From Eutreptiella sp. 'Long Island Sound 2002' (lineage: Eukaryota > Euglenozoa > Euglenophyceae > Eutreptiales > Eutreptiaceae): a stretch of DNA of 64,000 nucleotides. Of this stretch, positions 32,458 through 42,135 are shown piece after piece; position 1 is the first letter of the stretch, and each line of letters starts with the position of its first letter. Under the pieces are notes generated by a model. It had not been told where the DNA came from. It did not search any database and saw nothing but the letters and a program-made list of their open reading frames with translations. Position numbers and translations under genes: made by a program. The DNA is taken from contig OZ038382.1 in NCBI GenBank assembly GCA_964036045.1, forward strand, positions 138,210,961 through 138,274,960, in the 5' to 3' direction.

Positions 32458-33084
32458 TCAGGTGCAATCGTAAATCGGGGAATCCAACAAAAAGCTCTGG
32501 GCGGAACACCTACTGCTCCTGGCCCTCCCTGTCCGAAAACTCAACAGTAGGCCCACGATGACGTGTGCAACGAATCCTGCGCAGTGCGCGGCGGTTCTGG
32601 TAAAGAAATACCAGTTTGGTAACTTTGTCATTGTAGAGCCTATTGCGACAAGCCCAAAGATGAACCAGTTGCGCTCAGCAGCAGAGGACACACAGGTAAT
32701 AGAAAACATGCGCCTAAGAGTATCTTGCAGCTCAGGCACGCCACCATCCCCGAGCTCCCACCAACTGAGCGCACTACCCTTTGCAGCTTCCTCTGTCTAT
32801 AAAAACAGAATCTGAAAAGTCACCACACTTAACCCGATAGTCCCGAAGCTGTGGCAAGGCCTTAGAGGCCTTATCACCAGCAAAACCATGCAGAACACTG
32901 CGGCCATCCTTCAGCAGTTTTGAACTCCTCCAACTTGCTGTGGTGTGCAACTGACAATTGCAAAGGTATACTACAGAGTACACAGGTTGGTGCAGACACT
33001 TCCACCTGTCAATCACACAGGTACGCAAGTACTTAAGATCACTGGCTGACAACTTCATTTTTTGTGGTGGAGCCCAGTTTTCCA
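32458..33084 (-). pseudogene. hAT transposase, C-terminal part
   Basis: This is the downstream half of the minus-strand transposase whose upstream half lies at 45802-47130. From 33084 downward the frame gives NWAPPQKMKLSASDLKYLRT and further sequence without a known motif to about 32776. A frame change then leads to VPELQDTLRRMF and SSAAERNWFIFGLV. SSxxERNWSxF is the signature of the hAT C-terminal dimerisation domain (Dimer_Tnp_hAT). The protein ends at about 32458. A frameshift near 32770 and the 12.7-kb gypsy-B insertion inactivate it. Confidence 0.8.
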
Positions 33085-33838
33085 AGTAAGAAAAAGCCAC
33101 TGCCTTGTCTTTCTTGGGGGACTTGATCCAGGCCAAGCCCCCCCTAAAAGCCTTTTGTTGATGTTGAGACTAACCTAATCATTTTTATCTTTCTTTTGAA
33201 GTTTAAAGTACACTTTCTCAAGGTAACTAGGGTTATAACCCTAGCCCCTCATGAAGTTCACCTCTACCACTCAACTGAGCAGAGGTATCTTCCTTCATGG
33301 AGGTAATACCAAAATAAAGGAGGCACTTCATGCCTAAGGCCTTGTAGGTTAAGCCTAGTGGTCCCCCACCTCAACACCCCTATAATCAACTGATCCTACC
33401 ACCTATTGTGGTTCTACCTTTTAACTGTTTCTGAATTCAGTTGCTTGGCCTTGCTAGCCAAGCCATATCCTGTGTCTGGCCTAACTCCTATGCCCTATAT
33501 TCCTAGCCTACTGCATTTCATCCAAAAGAGTGCACATGAAGTACTTGGTGCTATCTTGGTGGCCTGAGTCTTGCCAGTTTTCACATGAAATCATCTATTT
33601 TGTTTATAAACCATTGGAGCATTCTATTTAGATCTACTGCTGTCTATCTGCAGCCCCTCTTTGTTACACATGATTTGATAGTGGAAGGACTTATCCTGAT
33701 TCAATTGATCCGATGCCTGGACTTGCTCTACATTACCTTGGTGTAGACTTCATGTTGAGTTGTGGAAAATCAGCAAGGGTTTTCTAAAACAAATCCAAGG
33801 GACAAACAAAGTTTAGAGCAAAACAGAAGCCCTTTTCT
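33085..33838 (+). repeat. Gypsy-B 5' LTR (754 bp)
   Basis: Aligns over its full length with 45049-45801. Starts AGTAAG and ends ...CCCTTTTCT directly before or overlapping the primer-binding site. Ends are AG...CT, not the usual TG...CA. AATAAA-like polyadenylation signals are present in both copies. Confidence 0.92.
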
Positions 33839-33850
33839 GGTAGCAGAGGA
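33838..33850 (+). other. Gypsy-B primer-binding site (initiator tRNA-Met)
   Basis: TGGTAGCAGAGGA is complementary to the 3' end (TCCTCTGCTACCA) of animal/protist-type initiator methionine tRNA. It follows the 5' LTR end exactly. Land plants have TGGTATCAGAG at this site, so this form argues against a land plant host. Confidence 0.9.
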
Positions 33851-33916
33851 AGCCCCTAGAAGACTAAAGCAGAACACGAAGAACACCAATAAAAACTTGT
33901 ATCCTGAGCTGTGAAG

Positions 33917-36182
33917 ATGTCTGTCACGCTCAGCGCCAAAACAGTGCCGATCACAAGCACCGGGTCAAAGACTGATGATGTGAAAGCAGGACCTTCGTCT
34001 GCAAGTGGTGTAACGCATAATGCTGGTCCTCTAGGAGAACTTGCAGTAACAAGAGAGGCGGAAGAAATCAAAGAGATATATACAGAAGGAGCCCGCCCGA
34101 GTGCAAGCGCTGAGGCGCCCGGCTTAACGCGGGCAAACCTCAGGCGCTTCGAAGGCAAGGACCCTGTGGCAGCCGCCTTAGTTTCCGCCGTGTTCTCGAT
34201 GCCCGCGTCCGAAACTACGCCTACCCCAGGGATCGAAGTGACTAACGCCTAGGTCAAGGCCTGGAGAGGAGCGGCAAGCAAAGGAAAGGGGAAGGTTGCG
34301 CCTTTAGGAACGATGTTCGGAGCTACGAGGGGCGAGGAGACGTTCGAGAGACCTCACGGCGAAATGGACTGGTCGCCGTCCGCCCAATCATCTGAGTGGG
34401 AGCCCGACTGGGTGTCTGGAGAACCTTCGCCTCCGGAGAAACCGAAGGAGCATGAATGCCTGAAGCCTGGCCCCAGTCCCAGGGCATTGGCACCCGAACC
34501 TACGAGTGTGGATCGAGGTTTGCCCCCACGAATGGCAGGTCCTAAGCTGGGTCTTGATGAGACCATGGAGTTCCTTTCACGGGTCAAGGGCGCAGGCGAT
34601 GAAGATCCAGATCTGGGTGCATTGTCAGCAGCACTCAAGACGGACTTGGGGCTCTCCCATTTGAAGAAGCTCCCACCTACTATTTCTCCAGGTGTTGAAC
34701 TGCTAACCAGGGAGGTGAAGAGCTGCCGAGGCATCCGCAGCTCCCCAATGGACACCTGTCCTAGCCCTTTCCACCCTCGTGTGAGAACTGTGCCTGTCTG
34801 CAATGTAGGTGACACCACAGAGGCTGAGATGAAAGGCTATGGACTGGCAGCACTGGCCCCATTGGCCACAGTGAACCCCTCACCCCTTTCAGGTGGTACA
34901 GGTGACACAGGCGTCCCAGGGAGGGGAACGAAGGCCATCGCTACGGTGAACCTTCAGATCTAACTCCCCGAGTTCGATCGCAAAAGCCTGCCTGAATGGG
35001 CTGAAGAGTTTTTAAGTTTTTGCTTCTCACGGGTGAGCAACACGCTGATGTCCGGACTAAATGCACGCTCATCAAAAGGTCGCGCAAAAGGAAAGTCCTT
35101 GAGCGGCAGGTTAGAACCGCTATCAGGAAGAGCTCCAACTGCGGGGACTTCCTGAAAAGACTGGAACAAATGTATCCAGTCTACGAGACAGACCTGAGTG
35201 TCCGAACGGAGATTGAGGAGCTGCCTCCTCTCCCCGATTTCCTGACAGCTGCACGCATCTCCGCGTTCGTGGCGGAGTTGAAAGAGCTCATGGGGCGCAT
35301 GAACCCCTCGTGCTATGGGCCGACTGGGCCGTATCTACGCCTATTGGGGAAGAGTCCCACCAGGACATGGGATAACTGCAGAGAGACGTCGGAGAGGAAA
35401 TCTCCGGCGCACTCTTACCATGACCTGGTAATCGGTTGATCGAATTGGCCATGGAGAGGGAGAATGACTCCCACATGGACAAGTATCTGCGCAAACATCT
35501 GCAAAGGGAGACCCTTGCTGACATGTCTCCTGGGCGGAGGTCGCCTCAAACCCACTCTAACCCTGGGAAGGGCCGTGGTGGGCAGCTGAAGCACTTGACT
35601 GAGACCCCCCCCTCCAAAGGTAAAGGGTCCCCAAATCTTTTCTACTGTCGTCCTACGGACGATAAGGGTGGACCCTGCCACGCGCCCGACTGTGATGGGC
35701 AAAGTGCGTGCATGCTCCAGCTGAAGCGCCCGCAGAACACTAAAGATGGTCAGGAGACAAACCACCAAGACCATTTCCGCTGCACGATAACGTGCAGATT
35801 TTGCGGCAAGAGGAGGCATTATGAAGATCAATGCCACATCAAACGCCGCGAATCCGAAAAACTCAAGAAAGCGGAAGAGGAACGGCGTAAGACCGCCGGT
35901 AAGGGTGGAGGACCTGAAGGCGGGGGGGCTAACCCTGGAGGTTTTAAGGGTAAGGGTAACCCTGGAGGACGAAGGTTCTCAGTGCCCCCACTGGTGGAAG
36001 AGGAGCACCCAACCTCACACCTAAGGGTGAGCCGTAGGTTCGAAAAACAGCCAGCCCCCTCCACCCCCAGCGTTGGTGGCACCAACAAGAGCAGCGAGGA
36101 CGCCAAGAAGCGCCGCCTCAACTGGCACTCTAAGTGTCTGCAGGCCGCTGGGGTTGAGGTCAAGTTCCCTGAAGAGGGATAG
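33917..36182 (+). pseudogene. Gypsy-B gag with CCHC zinc knuckle
   Basis: Starts at ATG 33917 (MSVTLSAKTVPITS). The N-terminal third is Pro/Glu/Ser-rich and broken by a TAG (34250-34252). From 34970 the capsid region reads LPEFDRKSLPEWAEEFLSF, then a frame change to ADVRTKCTLIKRS, FLKRLEQMYPVYETDLS and LAMERENDSHMDKYLRKHL. The nucleocapsid knuckle CRFCGKRRHYEDQC (35793-35834) is a clean C-x2-C-x4-H-x4-C. A Lys/Gly/Pro-rich region follows, and the ORF ends at TAG 36180. At least two indels plus stops. I associate this gag with dinoflagellate retroelements from memory only. Confidence 0.85.
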
Positions 36183-36656
36183 GGGGGGGGCTCGGAGGAT
36201 GAGGATTTGGTTTTCTGGATCACGGTGAAAATTGGTGACCAGGTCCAAAAGGCTTTCTTAGACACGGGCGCTACACTTTCAATTGTGGCCCGCAGACTGC
36301 TGAAACAGGCCAAGATCCGGAAAACCAAAACCGTGGCTATAAGGGTTGGGGATGGTTGGACCATCCATTCCATGGGGGGGGTCGATATGACTGTGTGTCT
36401 GGGCGACGAGCAGGTGACTCAGCACTGCAAAGTGCTGGACACCGAAGCCTTTGACATTGTCATTGGCACAGATTTTCTGCGCCATAACCCCCAGGTAAAA
36501 CTGTTGTCTTTGCAACGTCCCTATGCCCGTCACTGCGACTTTGGCAGTGGCCTTTTCTCTGTCCCTCTGGAGCTGTTAGGACAAAAAGAATCCAGTCTGC
36601 GCTACGTGAACCGGTCTTATCGAACTGAAAACTATCAGTTGGTGCGGCCCGTCTAG
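36183..36656 (+). pseudogene. Gypsy-B aspartic protease
   Basis: A G9 run at 36182-36190 separates gag from the protease frame and could be the site of a frameshift, natural or mutational. The frame gives FLDTGATLSIV (catalytic Asp-Thr-Gly), then AIRVGDGWTIHSMGGVD and IVIGTDFLRHN, the second retropepsin signature. It stops at TAG 36654-36656. The distance of about 70 residues between the motifs is normal for gypsy protease. Confidence 0.85.
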
Positions 36657-37861
36657 GAAAATGGACTGGCCGCACTGCAGGTAGACCTGAATGAAGTTCA
36701 AGTCGAATCTTTCGCGGGTAAAGAGAAGCACATGATGCAGCTCTATTGCTCACGGAATCTTGACAACGCCTACCGCTTCTATTGGAAATCAATGGGATTG
36801 TGCTATGCTAATCCCCCAGTCTCTGAACCCGCTAGGGTGGTTACAAGAATCGCCCTTGAAGGAGCGAGAGTGGTCCTTTGTACCCCCAACTGGGGTACCA
36901 CAGAAGAACACGCCTATTGGAGACCATCGTTGGACCGCATGACAGTGGAGAGACCTGAACTCCCAAATGGTCCAATCTACATCCCTGAGGACTCTCAAGA
37001 GACCATGCCCACCCCTGAATGGGGCAGTTTCCTGTCCATCGTAGATGGCTCTCTAAACCCCGTACCTGTGAGTGACCTCGACTAGGTGGTACTCAAGGAG
37101 TTGATGGCGGAAGATAGAGGCCTTACCCTCCTGGATCTCAAGAAAAGATCCCAGTACTCTTCGGTCACTACTACCAGTGGTGAGTGCTCCGATGAGCAGG
37201 AGAGCCAGCAGTCACCACGCCCTTGGCTGATGCTGACGATTGCCTCAGCAATATTGCCAGTGCTGTACCCCCGGTTGACCCCGAGACGGTGACACTGAAG
37301 CACAGCGCCCTCCTAGCGTAAATGCTCATGGATGAGGTGGTCCTTGGTGAGTCCACTCATTACGGGTCCCTTGACCACGCTTTTTTCTGCATGCAGCCCA
37401 CAGATGGCCCTACAGGTCAGGTACCTGGCGCTAAACCCTCACCTAACAATATGCCCGTCTCGTGGTACGATGTACAGGATCTCCAACAGGTTCTATGGGC
37501 TAAGGCTGAGGGTATCGAGCGACGGACCCGCCTGGACCTCCTCAAAAGGACCTGGAAAATGTCTATATGGTCCGATGAGGATGACGAAGAGATGACTCTT
37601 CCCGATCCTGAGGTACCTCTGGTATACTCCCTTCACTATGCCCAGCAGGGTCACCAGGACTGGGAGGATGAACTACCCCCTGAAACCATGGGGCATATCA
37701 AGAAACAGGAAAAAGGGAAGAGCAACCTCAATGCTGAGGAGGATTTTGTTGAGAAATTGGAGAGCATGAACCTAGACCCCCGTCTCAGTAAGGTCATCCA
37801 GAAATACCAGGAGGCTTTTGGAGCGTTGCCCCCACCCCTGTCTTGCAAATAACTGGTCCAG
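36657..37861 (+). pseudogene. Gypsy-B linker between protease and RT
   Basis: About 1.2 kb with two open stretches (36732-37085 and 37322-37852) of acidic, proline-containing sequence without a recognised domain. The last part (EEDFVEKLESMNLDPRLSKV, then IQKYQEAFGALPPP) resembles the segment just before RT in gypsy pol. A stop at 37083-37085 and one at 37318-37320 interrupt it. Confidence 0.6.
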
Positions 37862-38380
37862 ATGGACCTCAAACTCAAACCAGAGTTTGAAGGGTCTGTG
37901 GTAAGACGGCGTCCATACCCCGCCCTACAAGACCAGACGGACGAGATCAAACGCCAGATCCAGGAATGTATAGATGCTGGCCTCGTCGAGGAATATAAAC
38001 ACGGGGACTACCCCCGCCATTGTAGCCCTTGCTGTCTAGTGGCTAAACCTAGCTCTACTGCCATGCGCTTGGTCATTGACTACGGTGAGGTGGACAAAAA
38101 GACCCAGAACCACTAAGGGAGTATCCCCAACATGGAGAATACCCTGGAGAGAATCGCTAAGGGCGGATTCAAAACTAAGATGGACAAGCGCAGTGGCTTC
38201 TGGCAGGTAGACGTTACCTGAGCAGCCCAGGAACTGCTCGTCTTTGTAGCCCCTAAGGGCCGTGTCTTCCGCTGGAAGGTCATGCCCTTCAGTGTCACTA
38301 ATGCCCCTGCTCTCTTTGAGGAGTTACTGAATCAAATCCTTTTTATCCTGAGACGCAGACCCCTTGTACAGGAGCTGGTT
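37862..38380 (+). pseudogene. Gypsy-B reverse transcriptase, N-terminal half
   Basis: Copies the element RNA into DNA. Visible motifs: VVRRRPYP, QECIDAGLVEEYKHGDYPRH, MRLVIDYGEV (fingers), TKMDKRSGFWQV (first catalytic Asp), VMPFSVTNAPALF (the PFGLxNAPxxF motif). In-frame TAA at 38114-38116 and TGA at 38219-38221 break it. Coding stops at 38380, where the 1211-bp DNA transposon begins, and resumes at 39597 in frame if the insert and one target copy are removed. Confidence 0.9.
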
Positions 38381-38574
38381 CTTAGCCCACGCAAACTGCA
38401 CCCTGTTTTTCACCTCAAGGGCGGCATTTGTGTGCAAAAAAAAGACGCGCAGTTTCCGCGTGTTTCCACCTGAAAACTGAGAATTAAAAAACGGAGGAAT
38501 CTCAAATATATTTTTTTAGGCTATCAGCGGAATGCAAGTAGTTGGAGGTATGAAAAAAACATTTCTTTGGCATG

Positions 38575-38602
38575 TTGAGTGCGCGGGGCCTTGCGCACTC
38601 AA
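38575..38602. repeat. Internal hairpin 1 of the DNA transposon
   Basis: Perfect 10-bp arms TTGAGTGCGC and GCGCACTCAA around an 8-nt GC-rich loop. Relatives at 39067-39092 and 39224-39251. Confidence 0.85.
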
Positions 38603-39066
38603 TTATGCAGAATGTGTATTTCCCAATGGTCCTGAATAAACAGTATTCCATGCCAAATGAGGCTCTGATGTCTTCATGGCTGCCTCATGGTGTACCGTTC
38701 GGGTCATGTCAGCAGCAAGGGTGGTAAATCAATGGACGTTTTGTACACGCCATGCACTATGTAAGGTGTAATAGATCTCCAAAGGCGGGTTGCCCTCAGT
38801 CCTTGCTAAACACACGATTTTCAGTTAGTTTACCTACAAATGAGGTGCCCAGGCTCCCATCTTTTGGGGCTGTACAACAGTTTGTCAGAAGCGCTAGGTC
38901 ACAGGACGTAGGAAGCAAGTGCTCTAGAGGAGGATAGTCTAATCGCTGCTCTTGAGCTCCCTGTTTTCACAGGATTCCAAAAGGGAGGAATCTCAAAAGG
39001 CCTTTTGGAGGCTATCGGCAGAATGCAAGTAGTCAGGGGTATTCAAAAACCCATGCTTCTAGCATG

Positions 39067-39092
39067 TTGAGTGCGCGAGCCCCCGCGCACTG
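39067..39092. repeat. Internal hairpin 2 of the DNA transposon
   Basis: AGTGCGCG pairs with CGCGCACT around AGCCCC. Same GCATGTTGAGTGCGCG left context as hairpin 1. Confidence 0.8.
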
Positions 39093-39223
39093 ACTGTTCC
39101 GCTGTGCAAGTCTTTAACCCATATTGAGTCTTGCAGTTTTGCTTTTGCTCCATCCTTGCTTCATGCCACTTCCGATGTCAAAACGTGATCTCAAAAAAGC
39201 CTGAAAATCTCACTCCAGCTGGC

Positions 39224-39251
39224 TGAGTGCGCGAGGCCTCGAGCACTCAGC
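39224..39251. repeat. Internal hairpin 3 of the DNA transposon
   Basis: CTGAGTGC pairs with GCACTCAG, and the centre CGAGGCCTCG is itself palindromic. Confidence 0.8.
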
Positions 39252-39591
39252 CTCCCATAATAAGTATATTTTCATGTGAACATGTACAGGATGTGTGAAC
39301 AGCGCCCATCTTTAATGGTTCTCCAGACGATCCAAGGATTGGTATTCTTCAAATTAGCCAACAAAATGTTTTTTCCGGGAAAATGACCGGTGAACCTCCT
39401 GATTTTGGACTAAAGAATGGTTATTCGACCCCCCTAAAAACAGCAAAAAATGGGCAAAACTGATGAAAAATGCATTTTTTGGGAGGGTTTGAAAAACAGT
39501 ATTTTCAAGATGGCAAAAAAAGCTATTTTTTTCGGTGACAAAATCTAGGTGCTTAGGTGAAAAAAAGGGGGTGCAGTTTGTGTGGGCTAAG

Positions 39592-40735
39592 TGGTTTCCT
39601 GCGGGGCTGAGATGGAGGCACACATCGATGACGTGAGCCTGGGTACTAATACCCAGGAGGATCATATCCTCCTGCTACAAGAGTTTTTCACTGTCTGTCA
39701 GGAAAACCACCTCCGCGTCAAACTCGAGAAATGTGAGTTCATGCGTGAGGAGATAGAATATCTAGGTTTTGATGTTGGGTGTGGCTGGTGGAAACCAGCC
39801 GCTTCTAAGATGGAACCCCTGCAAGACATGCAGATATGTGACGACCGTAAGAAGGGTCTGCACGACGTAGGGAGTTTCATTGGCGCCTGCAATTTTTACC
39901 AGCGCAATATCCACAATTTTACGTATTCATCAGCCCCCCTGACTGACCTTATAAAAAAGACCAACCCTACGCAATGTACCGACAAGGAAGAGGCCTGTTT
40001 TCAGGAGTTGAAGATTAAAATTTCCTCTACCAACGGCCTGGGCCTACCCCGCCCTAAGGGCGAGATAATACTCGTCACAGATGCCTGTGATGTAGGAGGG
40101 GGTGGTACCCTATACTAGTGGCAGGAGCTTAACCCCGCCGAGTTGTCTCACTGCCAGTTTCAAACTGCAGGTCGGAACCTCGATGGAACCCTGAAGCATT
40201 ACTACCCTGCCGATGAATGGCGTCTGGTACCTCTTGGTCACTGGAACTGGAAGTGGAATCAAGCATGATCCAACTACAGTACCTACGACCTGGAACTCCT
40301 GCTGGGATGCTCGTGCTTTCTTCCCAGTCCCGCCTACTTGGTACTTACCCTATTGTCTGCCTTTGTGACCAAGAGCCAGTGAAAACGTTGCAGACGGGTC
40401 CCCCTCCTGAAAAAGCGAAACTAAAGCGATGGTGGACCTACCTCAGTCAGTTCAGGCTGACTGTCCACCATATCCAGGGTATAAAGAAGGAGATGGCTGA
40501 CTATATATCTCGTAACAACTTCGACGCCCTCCTGGGTGAGAGCTCAGAGGCGTTAACCAAAGAGGCGTTTCAACGCATGGACGTCCAGCTGGACCCATCC
40601 AAGCGCACAGCAGGTGTACTGGAGGGCTGGAGTCTGAGAGACTACCATGCTGAGTACAAATGCGTCCTCAGCTCCCTCAGTGATGGCCTAGAGGCACGCC
40701 TGATAGACGGCTACCGTTGGTATAAAGATGACTAA
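39592..40735 (+). pseudogene. Gypsy-B RT C-terminal half, connection and RNase H
   Basis: Starts with MEAHIDDVSLG, the RT catalytic Asp-Asp pair (I-D-D instead of V-D-D), then VKLEKCEFMREEIEYLGF (thumb), FIGACNFYQRNIHNFT and APLTDLI (connection). LVTDACDVGGGGTLY at about 40073-40117 is the RNase H first Asp strand. After stops at 40118 and 40267, STYDLELL and DYISRNNF (the D-x-x-S-R end of gypsy RNase H) follow. Degrades the RNA strand during reverse transcription. At least two stops and one frame change. Confidence 0.88.
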
Positions 40736-41575
40736 TATCTGTACTATGATGACCGTATAGTCGTGCCTGAGGCACAACCTGATGGTTCCCTACAGTGGGC
40801 CCATCTCAGCTCCGGGCACACAGGGTGCAACCGGTCTGTTGACCTTTTCAGGGAGCGTTTCTACTCCCAGCTAACCTGTGCTGAGTTGCGTGCTCGTATG
40901 CAGTCCATAGTGGACTCCTGTGGCTGTCACGCCAGCAAACACAGCAACTCACGTGATCGGGGACTGGTCTCCAGTCTGCCTATCCCCTACTGTGCGAATT
41001 CTCTGTTGTACGTGGATCTCATCCAGAGTCTGCCTAAGTTTGGTGGTTATGACAGCTGCTTTCTTGTCACCTGTGGCCTAGCCCGTTTCACCCGTGCGTT
41101 ACCCTGCAACAAAAAGATCACAGGGGAACAGACTGTGAAAATTTTGGTTGAACAATGGTTCGAACACTATGAGGCACCTGAGGAGGTGCACTGAGACGAG
41201 GATGTACGTATCCGAAGCGATACCAGATGGTACAAGCGAGTATCGAACGCCCTGAATGTCCATGTGACCACAGGTGTGCCCTACACTCACACTTCTAACC
41301 CTCTGTGCGAGAGACAGAACCGTGTGTTGGAGCAGAACCTGAGGATTCTGATGAAACAGGAGCGTACCAAAGATTGGGTACGTCTGTTACCCTGGGCTGT
41401 CCTAACCATGAACTCTCAAGAGATTTCTTCAACTGGCTATACCCCCCGCGAACTGTTCTACTGGTGGCGTCCTGCGTGCTTCTTCAAAACCCCCTTTCCT
41501 GAGGACTACAAGAGCCCCGTAGGGGTTGGCTGGAGCATAGGCAGGACCCGGCTAACCTGGCTAGAACTAACCTGA
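40736..41575 (+). pseudogene. Gypsy-B integrase
   Basis: Joins the element DNA to the host chromosome. The N-terminal zinc site is present as H-x5-H (HLSSGHTG) and Cys residues in VDSCGCHASK, although spacing of the second pair is CxC and not CxxC. The catalytic triad can be followed: Asp in LLYVDLIQSLPKF, Asp in VRIRSDTRWY, Glu in NPLCERQNRVLEQNLR. GYTPRELFYWW is the usual segment after the core. A TGA at 41192-41194 interrupts the core and another ends the frame at 41575. Confidence 0.88.
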
Positions 41576-41649
41576 AACACGTTCGAGAAGGTGAACTGAC
41601 TAGGCGTAACCACACGAGACCTCCTGCCACCTTCAAGGTAGGGGACCTT

Positions 41650-42135
41650 GTGCTGGTACACCATTTGCGATTGTCCAAGGGGCCCCGCAAATGTCTGCAG
41701 GACCCCTACTTTGAGCCTTATCGTATTATAAAAATAGATGGATCCAGGGTCCATTTGAGTTGCAGCCCCCGCCTAGGTGGAGAGTTGCTGTCTGCACCTA
41801 AGCAGGTGAGGCATTACCACTCACCTGACGAACTGTCCTGGGAGGAGTGGCGTCTGTCTGATAGAGAAGTCGAGCGCGTCGACCTAGAGAACGCTGCCAA
41901 TCCTGAGGAGGCAGACGAACTCCAAGAGATGACTGCCGATGAGATGGCAGTCGATGGCTACTACGTGGTTGCAGGTATTGCCCGCAATGAGTATACACTG
42001 CGCTGGAAATTCCTTACTTTGTGGGACGGCTATAGGCTATCTGAGACGACGTGGGAACCCATGTCCGCCTGTATACAGCCAGATGGGAGTATCAACCCCA
42101 TCTTTTGCTCCTACCTTGTTGAGAGCAACGAGTGA
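41650..42135 (+). pseudogene. Gypsy-B integrase tail with chromodomain
   Basis: The first part (VHHLRLSKGPRKCLQDPYFE, PYRIIKIDGSRVHLS) is the GPY/F-like integrase C-terminal module. Residues about 107-145 read YYVVAGIARNEYTLRWKFLT then LWDGYRLSETTWEPMS, the chromodomain pattern with its aromatic residues and W-E-P ending. Chromodomains direct chromovirus integration to methylated-histone chromatin. The 162-codon frame is intact and ends at TGA 42133-42135. Confidence 0.88.

Larger units (their letters stand above)
38381..39591. mobile_element. Non-autonomous DNA transposon (1211 bp) inside gypsy-B RT
   Basis: The ends are inverted repeats: CTTAGCCCACGCAAACTGCA at 38381-38400 matches the complement of the right end (39591 leftward) with one mismatch in 20, and similarity continues to about 36 bp. 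The direct duplication TGGTT flanks it (38376-38380, 39592-39596). Removing the insert and one duplicate rejoins RT in frame up to the catalytic IDD. It encodes no transposase. A 5-bp duplication with CTTAG ends does not fit hAT (8 bp), PIF/Harbinger (3 bp) or Tc1/mariner (TA), so the superfamily is undecided. Two diverged internal halves (about 38490-38602 and 38988-39092) are tandem relatives. Confidence 0.93.

Noticed and set aside
32774-33136. ORF start inside the gypsy-B LTR (MAWIKSPKKDKAVAF)
   Set aside because: That N-terminus comes from LTR sequence that is also present at 45049-45110. The hAT protein proper starts at 33084 and is continuous with 45802.
33917-42135. Stop-codon reassignment to explain the broken gypsy-B frames
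   Set aside because: TAA, TAG and TGA all occur in frame, together with indels. This is ordinary decay, not a variant genetic code.
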